From Streptomyces spectabilis (lineage in GTDB: Bacteria > Actinomycetota > Actinomycetes > Streptomycetales > Streptomycetaceae), in contig NZ_CP023690.1 of the NCBI RefSeq assembly GCF_008704795.1, positions 5,342,501 to 5,406,500 on the forward strand: 64,000 bases of DNA, read 5' to 3'. Below the pieces are notes generated by a model that worked only from the letters and a program-made list of their open reading frames with translations, made no database searches and was not told the DNA's origin. Positions 52,904-61,742 of the stretch are shown here, in pieces. The translations under genes were made by a program, and so were the position numbers. Every line of letters starts with the position of its first letter. Position 1 is the stretch's first letter.

Positions 52904-53563
52904 TCAGGAGGGGGTCTCGTCGTCCTCGTCGTCACCGGATTCGGCGAGCACGGGCGACGCGTGGTGCGACCACAGCTTCCAGCCGTCACAGGTGCGCCGG
53001 AACACGTTCGTGGCGACCACGAGCTGTCCGACGAGGGGGCCGAGCTCGTCGCCGTCGCGGGGCGCGGGGCCGCCGCTGAGGATGTTCTCCGTGCAGGTCA
53101 CCAGGGCCGTGTCCGCGGCCACGCTGACCCGTACGTCGGTGAGGAAGAACTGGATGTACTCCGTGTTCGCCATGATCAGCGCGTACGACCGCAGGACCTC
53201 GCCGCGGCCGGTGAGCACCGGCCAGCCCGGGTGGACGCAGGAGATCGCGGCGGCGCCCTCGGTCTCGTCGCCGAAGCCGTCGTCGCCGAAGTCGTCCGCC
53301 CCGTCGTCGCTGTCGTCGGCCGTTGGGCCGACGGCCTCGGCGGCTCCGGTGGTCCCGGAGTCCTCGTCGTCCTCCAGGTCCACGGGGAGCCGGGAGAGCG
53401 CGGTGGTCAGGCTCGACGGGCCGCCGCTCCCGGTGCCGTCCACGAGGTCGGCCGGGTCCAGCCACAGGTCCGTGACCGCGTCGAAGTCGCCGCGCTCCAG
53501 TGCTTCGTAGAAGGCGGTGTTCGCCCTTTCGACCTGCTCGATGTCCGTTCTGGCGCGTGTCAC
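52904..53563 (-). CDS. NTF2-like (SnoaL-type) protein with acidic insertion
   Basis: The 219-residue protein has an NTF2-like cone fold: IEQVERANTAFYEALERGDFDAVTDLWLDPAD, CVHPGWPVLTGRGEVLRSYALIMA and the final strands VATNVFRRTCDGWKLWSHHASPV. Between the first helices and the rest lies an insertion (about 70-115) dominated by Asp, Glu and Gly (DDSDDGADDFGDDGFGDE). It starts at GTG 53563 overlapping the folP stop. No catalytic residues are evident. Function in the folate operon is unknown; the gene is a conserved neighbour. Confidence 0.88.
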   Translation of the reverse strand: MTRARTDIEQVERANTAFYEALERGDFDAVTDLWLDPADLVDGTGSGGPSSLTTALSRLPVDLEDDEDSGTTGAAEAVGPTADDSDDGADDFGDDGFGDETEGAAAISCVHPGWPVLTGRGEVLRSYALIMANTEYIQFFLTDVRVSVAADTALVTCTENILSGGPAPRDGDELGPLVGQLVVATNVFRRTCDGWKLWSHHASPVLAESGDDEDDETPS

Positions 53564-54459
53564 CGAGCGCCCGCCGCTCCGGCCGCGCCCGCGGCGCCCC
53601 GTGCCGCGTCCGTCACGGCCTGCGCCACCCGGACCGCGTCCGCCGTCGCCCGCACCTCGTGCACCCGGACCGCCCAGGCGCCCTGGCGCGCGGCGATCGC
53701 CGAGACGGCGGCCGTGGCCGCGTCGCGCTCGCGGGCGGGGGGCGGCGAGCCGCCGGGGCCCGCGAGGACCCGGCCGAGGAACCGCTTGCGGGACGCCGCG
53801 ACGAGCACGGGGCGGCCGAGGCCGAGCAGGCTCTCCAGGTGGGCCAGGAGCGTCAGGTCGTGCTCGGCGTTCTTGGAGAAGCCGAGGCCGGGATCGATGA
53901 CGATCCGCTCCGGGGCGATGCCGCCCGCGATCGCGGCCTCCACGCGCGCGTGGAGCTCGTCGACGACTTCGGAGACCACGTCCTCGTAGTGCGGCTCGGC
54001 GTGCAGGTCCGTCAGGAAGCCGCGCCAGTGCATCACCACGAACGGCGCGCCCGCGGCGGCCACCGCGGGGACCATGTCCGGGTCGGCGAGCCCTCCGGAG
54101 ACGTCGTTCACGAGCACCGCGCCCGCGGCGAGCGCCTGGCGGGCCACGGAGGCGCGCATGGTGTCCACGGACACCGTGACGCCCTCGGCGGCCAGGCCCC
54201 GCACCACGGGCACCACGCGCCGCAGTTCCTCGTCCTCGTCCACGCGCGGGGCGCCCGGACGGGTCGACTCGCCGCCCACGTCGACCAGGTCGGCGCCCTG
54301 GGCGACCAGGTCGACGCCGTGCTTGACGGCGGCCGTGGTGTCGAACCAGCGGCCGCCGTCGGAGAAGGAGTCGGGAGTCACGTTCACGACACCCATGACC
54401 GCACAGCGGTCCCACTGGGGGAGCCCCTCGACCGATCCCCGCCCGCGCAACGTACTCAT
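53560..54459 (-). CDS. folP: Dihydropteroate synthase
   Basis: The 299-residue enzyme joins hydroxymethyldihydropterin pyrophosphate with p-aminobenzoate and is the sulfonamide target. Signatures are MGVVNVTPDSFSDGG and GADLVDVGGESTRPGA, with VNDVSGG, IDPGLGFSKNAEHDL and AASRKRFLG further on. It heads the minus-strand folate operon and lies 30 bases downstream of the lysyltransferase gene on the same strand. It ends in an Ala/Gly repeat tail. Confidence 0.96.
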   Translation of the reverse strand: MSTLRGRGSVEGLPQWDRCAVMGVVNVTPDSFSDGGRWFDTTAAVKHGVDLVAQGADLVDVGGESTRPGAPRVDEDEELRRVVPVVRGLAAEGVTVSVDTMRASVARQALAAGAVLVNDVSGGLADPDMVPAVAAAGAPFVVMHWRGFLTDLHAEPHYEDVVSEVVDELHARVEAAIAGGIAPERIVIDPGLGFSKNAEHDLTLLAHLESLLGLGRPVLVAASRKRFLGRVLAGPGGSPPPARERDAATAAVSAIAARQGAWAVRVHEVRATADAVRVAQAVTDAARGAAGAAGAAGAR

Positions 54460-54489
54460 GCCTCCAGCCTAGGCCCGTGTGCGGGAGTG

Positions 54490-56307
54490 TTACGCCGCAC
54501 GGACCTCGTGCTGCTCGGCCGACCGCGCCGACTGGTGCGGGCAGGGACGGGGCCCCGCGGTGCGGCGGCGCAGGAACCGCGGAAGCGCGAGGGTCACGAA
54601 GCCCTCCGCCTGCATGGCCGCGAAGCCGATCCGGGGGAGGTCACGGCTGGAGCGGTAGACCACGAAACGCGGCTCCCAGCGCGGCTGGAACTTGGCGTTG
54701 AACTTGTACAGCGACTCGATCTGGAACCAGCGCGAGAGGAAGACGAGCAGTCCCCTCCAGGCCCGCAGGACCGGGCCCGCGCCCAGCTTCTCGCCGCGGG
54801 CGAGGGCGGCGCGGAACATCGCGAAGTTCAGCGACATGCGGGCGACCCCGAGCTGCGGGGCGGCCTGCAGCGCGGCCACGATGAGCAGCTCGTTCATGCC
54901 CGGGTCGGCGCTGCGGTCGCGGCGCATCAGGTCGAGCGACACGCCGTCCTTGCCCCACGGCACGAAGTGCAGCACGGCCTTCAAGTCGCCGTACGGGCCG
55001 GGCTGTTCGTCGGTCTTGTGGGCGGTCGCGATCAGGCAGTCGCCGTCCGCCGGGTCGCCGATGCGGCCGAGGGCCATGGAGAAGCCGCGCTCGGTGTCGG
55101 TGCCCCGCCAGTCGTCGGCGGCCCGCTGGATGCGCTCAAGCTCCTGCTCGCCGAGGTCACGGATGCGCCGTACGCGCGTCTCGTAGCCATTGCGCTCGAT
55201 CCGCTTGACCATCTGGCGCACGTTGCGCATCGCGCGCCCGGACAGGGAGAAATCCGCGACCTCCACCACCGCCTCGTCACCCAGCTCCAGGGCGTCGAGT
55301 CCGGTCTCGCGGGTCCACACCTGGCCGCCGGTCTCGGAGCAGCCCATGACGGCGGGCGTCCAGGAGTGGGCCTTGGCCTCGTCCATGAAGCGCTCGATCG
55401 CGCCGGGCCAGGCCTCGACGTCGCCGATGGGGTCGCCGGACGCCAGCATCACGCCCGACACGACGCGGTACGTGACCGCGGCCTTGCCGCTCGGCGAGAA
55501 CACCACGCCCTTGTCGCGGCGCAGCGCGAAGTGGCCGAGGGAGTCGCGGCCGCCGTGCTTGGCGAGCAGTTCGCGAAGCCGGGTCTCGTCGTCCTCGGTG
55601 AGGCGCGCCGCCGGGTGCTCCGGGCGGAAGGCCAGGTAGATGGTGGTGAGGGCGGTGAGCAGGCCCAGGGCGCCGAGCGAGAAGCCGACGGTCCACGGGG
55701 TGCGGCCGGTGTAGTCGACCGGCCCCTCGACGCCGAAGAGGCCGTACAGGACGTGCATCAGGCGCTCGGAGATGCTGGGGTCGCCCACGACCTTGTCCGG
55801 GTGCACGCTGACGATGACCAGGCCGAGCGCGAGGGAGCCGGCGCCGAGGACGACGAAGTTCGCGAGCGCCCGCCAGCGGCTGCGCGGGTCGGGCAGCGCG
55901 GCGAACTCCTTGCGGTGCCGGAGCAGCAGCGCGAGCAGCGCGATCGGGATCAGCACGCCGATGAACGAGTGCCGGTATGTGAACTGCGCCACGGCACCCA
56001 GGGGCAGCAGCACCACGGCGGCGCGCCACGCCCGGCGCTTGTTGCGGCGCAGACCGTGCGCGAGGAGCAGCAGGAGCACGCCGCAGCTGAGCGCGAGCGC
56101 GGCGGCGAACGGCCCGAACAGACCGGGCAGGACCTCGGCAAACGTATGCAAACGGCTGTGGCGGAAGCGGGGGAACACCCCCGCCGCCACGTTCAGGAGC
56201 CCTACGAGCGCGCAGGCTCTGGCGACCAGGGCGGGGACGGCTTCGGGGCGGGGGCCGCGGAGGATGCGGCGCAGCCCACCCTTGCCTTCTGGAACCACAC
56301 CCGACAT
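54490..56307 (-). CDS. Lysylphosphatidylglycerol synthase-type membrane protein (DUF2156)
   Basis: The 605-residue protein has six to seven membrane helices in its N-terminal 240 residues and the DUF2156/MprF C-terminal GNAT-like catalytic domain (about 255-590: HFALRRDKGVVFSPSGKAAVTYRVVSGVMLASGDPIGD onward). It transfers an aminoacyl group, often lysine, to phosphatidylglycerol and so lowers envelope charge and cationic-peptide sensitivity. The start chosen is ATG 56307; ATG 56331 is possible. It is divergent from the esterase gene across 280 bases that hold no other gene. Confidence 0.88.
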   Translation of the reverse strand: MSGVVPEGKGGLRRILRGPRPEAVPALVARACALVGLLNVAAGVFPRFRHSRLHTFAEVLPGLFGPFAAALALSCGVLLLLLAHGLRRNKRRAWRAAVVLLPLGAVAQFTYRHSFIGVLIPIALLALLLRHRKEFAALPDPRSRWRALANFVVLGAGSLALGLVIVSVHPDKVVGDPSISERLMHVLYGLFGVEGPVDYTGRTPWTVGFSLGALGLLTALTTIYLAFRPEHPAARLTEDDETRLRELLAKHGGRDSLGHFALRRDKGVVFSPSGKAAVTYRVVSGVMLASGDPIGDVEAWPGAIERFMDEAKAHSWTPAVMGCSETGGQVWTRETGLDALELGDEAVVEVADFSLSGRAMRNVRQMVKRIERNGYETRVRRIRDLGEQELERIQRAADDWRGTDTERGFSMALGRIGDPADGDCLIATAHKTDEQPGPYGDLKAVLHFVPWGKDGVSLDLMRRDRSADPGMNELLIVAALQAAPQLGVARMSLNFAMFRAALARGEKLGAGPVLRAWRGLLVFLSRWFQIESLYKFNAKFQPRWEPRFVVYRSSRDLPRIGFAAMQAEGFVTLALPRFLRRRTAGPRPCPHQSARSAEQHEVRAA

Positions 56308-56587
56308 TTCCCCATCTATCCTGACAGACATCGCATCCCGTAGTTCCGCGAGAGAGCTTCGATCCGGTGCCAAAACCGGCAACCGGCAATATTGCGCCCT
56401 CTAGGACGGTCCTTCGGGGACACGGGTTCACTCCGAACCGGAAAACCAGCTCAAAGCTGGCGGAAAAGGCATGGCAAGGCCGAGGAAAGCCCCGGCCAAA
56501 CCCGGGCCAGGGCTCTGACCCGAGTCCGGAGCCCGCCCTTCCGGCCCCCGGGAGTGAACAGGCAGAAAGCGCAGGCAGGATCTTCCC

Positions 56588-57721
56588 ATGGGTCTCACGA
56601 GCAACAAAGTGCTGGCACTCGCGATCGCACTGGGCGTGCTGCTGTTCATCGGCACGATCTGGCTGTGGCCGCGGCTCGCACGCCGCAGTTGGCGCGCCGT
56701 CACCGGGCGCGTCGGGCTGCTCCTCGCCACGCAGGTCGCGGTCTTCGCCTCCATCGGTCTCTACACCAACCAGGCGTTCGGGTTCTACGCCAGCTGGGCG
56801 GACCTCCTCGGTCAGGAGACCGAGCAGGGAGTCGTCGTGGACCACGACGTGCTCAAGGGCGAGAAGGGGCCGGTCAAGGTGACCGACACCCAGACCGTGG
56901 ACGTGCCCGGCGGCGAGACGCCCCGTGTCGGCGGCCAGATCCAGAAGATCCAGGTCCAGGGCCGGAACTCGAAGATCGCCAGCCCGGCGTACGTCTATCT
57001 GCCCCCGGAGTACTTCCAGCCGCAGTACCGCCACCGCACCTTCCCCTCGTCCGTCGTCCTGACCGGCTACCCCGGCACCGCCGAGGCGCTCATCAAGGGC
57101 CTGCACTACCCGCAGACCGCCCACAAGCAGGCCCGGCAGGGCAAGATGCAGCCGATGATCCTGGTCATGCTCCGGCCGACCGTGGCACCGCCGCGCGACA
57201 CCGAGTGCGTGGACATCCCCGGCGGCCCGCAGTCGGAGACCTTCTTCGCCCGCGACCTGCCGGACGCCATCACCCAGCACTACCGCGCGGGCAAGAAGCC
57301 CGACTCCTGGGGCATCATCGGCGACTCCACCGGCGGCTACTGCGCGCTGAAGCTCGCGATGCACCACCCCGACGTGTACGGCGCAGGAGCGAGCCTCTCC
57401 GGCTACTACAAGGCCGCGCAGGACGTCACCACGGGCAACCTCTTCCACGGGGACAAGGACCTGGAGAACCAGGCCAACCTCATGTGGTACCTGGAGCACA
57501 TGCCGCCGCCGAAGACCTCCTTGCTGGTGAGCAGCAGCAAGAAGGGCGAGGGCAACTACAAGGACACCCTGAAGTTCATCGACAAGGTGAAGCCGCCGAC
57601 GCGCATCTCGTCGATGATCCTCGAAAGCGGGGGTCACAACTTCAACACGTGGCGACGGGAGATCCCGGCGTCCCTGGTGTGGCTGAGCCAGCGCCTGACC
57701 GGCGGCTCGGACGTGCGGTAG
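56588..57721 (+). CDS. Membrane-anchored esterase of the antigen 85/esterase D type
   Basis: The 377-residue protein has two N-terminal membrane helices (about 7-27 and 43-63) and an extracytoplasmic alpha/beta hydrolase domain. The nucleophile elbow is GDSTGGYCALKLAMHHPDVYGAGASLSGYY, and the probable catalytic histidine is in ESGGHNFNTW. This is the esterase/Ag85 fold, used for acyl transfer or ester cleavage at the cell surface. It may share the divergent control region with the lysyltransferase, which would fit a joint role in envelope lipids. Confidence 0.88.
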   Translation: MGLTSNKVLALAIALGVLLFIGTIWLWPRLARRSWRAVTGRVGLLLATQVAVFASIGLYTNQAFGFYASWADLLGQETEQGVVVDHDVLKGEKGPVKVTDTQTVDVPGGETPRVGGQIQKIQVQGRNSKIASPAYVYLPPEYFQPQYRHRTFPSSVVLTGYPGTAEALIKGLHYPQTAHKQARQGKMQPMILVMLRPTVAPPRDTECVDIPGGPQSETFFARDLPDAITQHYRAGKKPDSWGIIGDSTGGYCALKLAMHHPDVYGAGASLSGYYKAAQDVTTGNLFHGDKDLENQANLMWYLEHMPPPKTSLLVSSSKKGEGNYKDTLKFIDKVKPPTRISSMILESGGHNFNTWRREIPASLVWLSQRLTGGSDVR

Positions 57722-57735
57722 CCGTCTTCGACACC

Positions 57736-57771
57736 CGGTCACGGGCGCCTGTGGTCAGCTGCCCGTGACCG
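57736..57771. terminator. Hairpin between the convergent esterase and ABC ATPase genes
   Basis: CGGTCACGGGC (57736-57746) pairs with GCCCGTGACCG (57761-57771), 11 bp. The stop of the ABC ATPase gene is in the loop, and the right arm encodes its last residues (VTGS), so the terminator overlaps the coding end. Confidence 0.75.
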
Positions 57772-58912
57772 AAGCCACACTCTCCAGCTCGACCTCGTCG
57801 CGCGCGATGGCCAGCGCGTCCGCCGCCGTGGAGCGCCGCAGCGCCTCGTGCAGCCGCGCGGGCGTGAGGACGCCGAGGAAGCGCCCCTCGCTGTTCTCGT
57901 CGATGACGGCGATCCACCCCGCGTCGTGCTGGAGCATCGTGGAGAACGCCTGCTTCAGGCTCGCGCCCACCGGCAGCCACGCCTCCATGCGCCGCGCGTG
58001 CTCGCGGACCGTACCGGTGCCCACGCGCGCGTGCTCCGTGGAGATCCAGCCGTGCAGGTTGTTCTCGCCGTCCAGGACGACGGCCCAGCGGGCGTCGAGC
58101 TCCTTGGGCAGCGTGTCGTCGAGGTGCACGACCGGCGGCTGCTCCAGGTCGCCCTCCTCGATCGGCGTCACCGAGAGGCGCTTCAGGCCCCGGTCCGCCC
58201 CCACGAAGTCCGCGACGTACTCCGTGGCCGGCGCGCCGAGGACGGTCGACGGGGTGTCGAACTGCTCGATGCGGCCGTGGCCGTAGACGGCGATGCGGTC
58301 GCCGAGCCGGACCGCCTCCTCGATGTCGTGCGTGACGAACAACACGGTCTTGCGCACGGCCTGCTGGAGGCGGAGGAACTCGTTCTGCAGGTGCTCGCGG
58401 ACCACCGGGTCGACCGCGCCGAACGGCTCGTCCATCAGGAGCACCGGCGGGTCCGCCGCCAACGCCCGGGCCACGCCCACGCGTTGGCGCTGACCGCCGG
58501 AGAGCTGCTCGGGGTAGCGCTCGCCGTACACCGACGGGTCGAGGCCGACCAGGTCGAGGAGTTCGGCGGCGCGCTCACGGGCCTTGGCGCGCTTGACGCC
58601 GAGGAGGTGCGGGACGGTCGCCGTGTTGTCCAGGACCGTCTTGTGCGGGAACAGGCCGACCTGCTGGATGACGTAGCCGATGCGGCGGCGCAGTTGGACC
58701 GGGTCGATGTCCGATATGTCGTCACCATCGAGGAATATCCGCCCGCTGGTGGGCTCGATGAGCCGGTTCACCATCTTCATCGTCGTGGTCTTGCCGCAGC
58801 CCGAAGGGCCGACGAGCGTGACCAGTTCACCCTCGCCGACCTCGAAGGACAGATCGTCGACGGCCGTGGTGCCGTCCGCGTACCGCTTGGTCACATGCTC
58901 GAACCGGATCAT
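57755..58912 (-). CDS. Osmoprotectant (betaine/carnitine/choline) ABC transporter ATPase, OpuCA type
   Basis: The 385-residue ATPase has Walker A GPSGCGKT (35-42), signature LSGGQRQRVGVARAL, Walker B LLMDEPFGAVDP, and H loop VTHDIEEA. A C-terminal pair of CBS modules (about 255-380, with WAVVLDGENNLHGWIS and AGWIAVIDENSEGRFLGVLTP) is the ionic-strength sensor in OpuA/OpuC. It works with the two permeases and binding protein encoded divergently. ATG 58912 gives the family N-terminus MIRFEHVTKRYADG. Confidence 0.94.
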   Translation of the reverse strand: MIRFEHVTKRYADGTTAVDDLSFEVGEGELVTLVGPSGCGKTTTMKMVNRLIEPTSGRIFLDGDDISDIDPVQLRRRIGYVIQQVGLFPHKTVLDNTATVPHLLGVKRAKARERAAELLDLVGLDPSVYGERYPEQLSGGQRQRVGVARALAADPPVLLMDEPFGAVDPVVREHLQNEFLRLQQAVRKTVLFVTHDIEEAVRLGDRIAVYGHGRIEQFDTPSTVLGAPATEYVADFVGADRGLKRLSVTPIEEGDLEQPPVVHLDDTLPKELDARWAVVLDGENNLHGWISTEHARVGTGTVREHARRMEAWLPVGASLKQAFSTMLQHDAGWIAVIDENSEGRFLGVLTPARLHEALRRSTAADALAIARDEVELESVASVTGS

Positions 58913-59118
58913 GAGTCCCCATTGTGGCGCGTGTGCTGAGAGGGCCATGGTGCGCCCGCGTCTGTGAAGGCCGTGTTGCGCCCGCACGACGAGTCTCGGC
59001 GATTGTCAGTGCTCGGCGTTAGGGTCGCGGGACAGATGAACGTGTGCGCTTGGGCACGTGTGCGATGGAGCACATGTCCGATCGGCATGGCTTCGGGGAA
59101 TCGGGGGAGGCGGGGCGG

Positions 59119-59859
59119 GTGAGCAAGCGGAACTGTCTCGTGACGAACGACTGGATCTGCGGTGAGTACGTCCGCTCGCGCAGTGAGGAGTTGATCGACG
59201 CGACGGTGCAGCACGTCGGCATCACGGCGGTGTCCGTGGCGATAGGCGTGGCGGTGTCGCTGCCGCTCGCCCTGCTCGCGCGGCGCTGGCGGTTCCTCGC
59301 CGCGCCGATCCTCGGCGTGACGACGGTGTTGTACTCGATCCCGTCGCTCGCGATGTTCTCGCTGCTGCTCCCGTTCTTCGGCCTGTCCGCGTCGCTCGTG
59401 GTCACGGGCCTCGTCCTGTACTCGCTCACGATCCTCGTGCGGAACATCCTCGCGGGCCTGCGGGCGGTGCCCGAGGAGGCCAGAGAAGCCGCCAAGGGCA
59501 TGGGGTACGGCCCGCTGCGGCTGCTGTGGGAGGTCGAACTGCCGCTGGCGCTGCCCTCGCTGCTCGCCGGCGTACGGATCACGACGGTCTCGACGGTGGC
59601 GCTCACCACGGTCGGCGCCATCGTGGACAAGGGCGGTCTCGGCACGATGATCCTCGACGGCCTCGACACCCAGTTCAAGGCCCAGGTGCTCACGGCGTCG
59701 GTGCTGTGCGTGCTGCTCGCGCTCGCGGCCGACCTGCTGCTGCTCGCGCTCCAGCGCCTGCTCACCCCGTGGACCCGGGCGCATCGCATACGTACGAGCC
59801 GTTTCGCGCGCAAGGCGGATGCGGCCCCCGGTGTGGGCAAGGTGGCTGAGCCCGTATGA
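59119..59859 (+). CDS. Osmoprotectant ABC permease 1 (OpuCB type)
   Basis: The 246-residue permease starts at GTG 59119, eight bases after GGGGGAGG. The frame is open to 59044, but those starts lack a site. It has five to six membrane helices and the EAA loop (EEAREAAKGMGYGPLRLLWEVELPLALPSLLAGVRI) that contacts the ATPase. It overlaps the second permease (ATGA). The 206 bases before it and the divergent ATPase form the shared control region. Confidence 0.92.
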   Translation: MSKRNCLVTNDWICGEYVRSRSEELIDATVQHVGITAVSVAIGVAVSLPLALLARRWRFLAAPILGVTTVLYSIPSLAMFSLLLPFFGLSASLVVTGLVLYSLTILVRNILAGLRAVPEEAREAAKGMGYGPLRLLWEVELPLALPSLLAGVRITTVSTVALTTVGAIVDKGGLGTMILDGLDTQFKAQVLTASVLCVLLALAADLLLLALQRLLTPWTRAHRIRTSRFARKADAAPGVGKVAEPV

Positions 59860-60536
59860 ACGCGATATCCGGTGCCTATGAATGGCTGACCACATCGGCC
59901 AACTGGCAGGGCGAGAAGGGGGTGTGGCACCGGCTCGCCGAGCACCTCTACTTCAGCGGCGTCTGCCTCGTCGTGTCGTGCGCCATCGCGCTGCCGATCG
60001 CGCTGCTGCTCGGGCACATCGGCAAGGGCGGCGCCCTCGCGGTGAACATCTCGAACGTGGGGCGCGCGGTGCCGACGCTCGCGGTGCTCATCCTGCTCAC
60101 GCTCACCCCGCTCGGGGAGCACGGGGACGTGCCGACGCTGATCGCCCTGGTCCTGTTCGCCGTGCCGCCGCTCCTGACGAACGCGTACGTCGGCATGCGC
60201 GAGGTGGACCGCTCGGTGGTCGAGGCCGCGCGCGGCATGGGGATGAGCGGCCGTCAGGTCTTCGGGCGGGTCGAGCTGCCGCTGGCGTACCCCCTCATCA
60301 TGACGGGGGTGCGGTCGGCCGCCGTGCAGGTGGTCGCCACGGCGACGCTCGCCGCGATGGCGGGCGAGGGCGGCCTGGGCCGGATCATCACGGCCGGGTT
60401 CAATCTGCAGAACACGCCGCAGGTGGTCGCGGGCGCCTTCCTCGTGGCGCTGCTCGCCCTGGTGGTGGAGGGAGCGCTCGTCGCGGTGGGGTGGGCCTTC
60501 GACCCGATGCGGGGGCGGTCCCGTATGCGTGCCTGA
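59856..60536 (+). CDS. Osmoprotectant ABC permease 2 (OpuCD type)
   Basis: The 226-residue permease has about five membrane helices and the EAA loop VDRSVVEAARGMGMSGRQVFGRVELPLAYPLIMTGVR, similar to its upstream partner. Together they form the transmembrane channel. Its start overlaps the first permease stop by four bases, so equal amounts are made. Confidence 0.93.
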   Translation: MNAISGAYEWLTTSANWQGEKGVWHRLAEHLYFSGVCLVVSCAIALPIALLLGHIGKGGALAVNISNVGRAVPTLAVLILLTLTPLGEHGDVPTLIALVLFAVPPLLTNAYVGMREVDRSVVEAARGMGMSGRQVFGRVELPLAYPLIMTGVRSAAVQVVATATLAAMAGEGGLGRIITAGFNLQNTPQVVAGAFLVALLALVVEGALVAVGWAFDPMRGRSRMRA

Positions 60537-60620
60537 GCATCCGGGCCCCTCCCTCCCGCAGGTCCGGCCTCCGGCCTCGAAACGCTCGTGATCCTGAAAC
60601 TCTCGAATGGTGGTTCACCG

Positions 60621-61583
60621 ATGAACAGCAGAACGCGTCGCGCGCGACGGATGGCAGGGGCGGCCGCGGCCGTCGTGACGCTGGGCGCGGGCCTCGCCGC
60701 GTGCGGCGGCGACAGCCTGGAGGACGACAAGGACTCGGGCGGCGGCAAGGGCTCGATCGTGGTGGGCTCGGCACGGTTCACCGAGCAGAAGGTGCTCGCC
60801 GAGCTGTACGCGGGCGTGCTGCGGGACGCCGGTTACGACGCGTCGGTGAAGACCGTGCAGAACCGCGAGGTGTACGAGCCGGAGCTGAAGAAGGGCTCCA
60901 TCGACGTCGCTCCCGAATACGCGGCCACGCTCGCGGAATTCCTGAATCTGAAGAAGAACGGCTCGGACGCGAAGCCGGTCGCGTCCAGTGATCTCGCGGC
61001 GACGGTCCGCGCACTGACCGACCTGGCGAAGCCGCGCGGCCTCAAGGTGCTCCCGGCGGGCGGCGCGGTCGACCAGAACGCGTTCGCGGTGACCGAGGAT
61101 TACGCCAAGGAGCACAAGCTCAAGACGCTTTCCGATCTTGGCAAGTCCGGTGAGAAGGTCAGGATCGCCGCCGGTGACGAATGCGAGACGCGGCCGTTCT
61201 GCGCGCCGGGCCTGAAGACGAAGTACGGCATCGACGTCGCCGGAATCGACCCCAAGGGCGTCGGCACCACCCAGTCGAAGCAGGCCGTGAAGAACGGCAC
61301 GGACCAACTGGTCCTGACGACGACCACGGACGCGACGCTGAAGAACTTCGACCTCGTGATCCTGGAGGACGACAAGAAGCTCCAGAACGCCGACAACATC
61401 CTTCCCGTGGTGAACGAGAAGTCGGCGGGCGACAAGGAGATAGCCGACGCGCTCGGCAAGCTCACCAAGACGCTCACGACGGACGACCTCATCGAACTGA
61501 ACCGCAAGGTCGACGAGGAGCGCCAGAAGGAAGGCGATGTCGCCGAGGACTATCTGAAGTCCAAGGGCCTGATCAAGAAGTAA
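60621..61583 (+). CDS. Osmoprotectant-binding lipoprotein (OpuCC type)
   Basis: The 320-residue protein has a lipoprotein signal (MNSRTRRARRMAGAAAAVV, then LAAC with the lipidated cysteine near residue 28). The mature part is an OpuAC-type binding protein: GSIVVGSARFTEQKVLAELYAGVLRDAGYDASVK, then EVYEPELKKGSIDVAPEYAATLAEFL, a pattern typical of glycine betaine/choline binders. It delivers the solute to the two permeases. It is 84 bases after permease 2. The start is ATG 60621. Confidence 0.93.
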   Translation: MNSRTRRARRMAGAAAAVVTLGAGLAACGGDSLEDDKDSGGGKGSIVVGSARFTEQKVLAELYAGVLRDAGYDASVKTVQNREVYEPELKKGSIDVAPEYAATLAEFLNLKKNGSDAKPVASSDLAATVRALTDLAKPRGLKVLPAGGAVDQNAFAVTEDYAKEHKLKTLSDLGKSGEKVRIAAGDECETRPFCAPGLKTKYGIDVAGIDPKGVGTTQSKQAVKNGTDQLVLTTTTDATLKNFDLVILEDDKKLQNADNILPVVNEKSAGDKEIADALGKLTKTLTTDDLIELNRKVDEERQKEGDVAEDYLKSKGLIKK

Positions 61584-61742
61584 GCGCGGAGATCGTGTGC
61601 CGGGTTGCGGAATCCGGCCGGAGGCGGTGAAGTGGCCGGTCGGAGAAGAAGTGGCTCGGCGGGGTGGGGAGTTGCGGTGGGGGCACCGGGATTTTGGCGG
61701 GCGGGGCACCAGACTTCGCCTACGCGCGGTAAGTTTCTGGCC

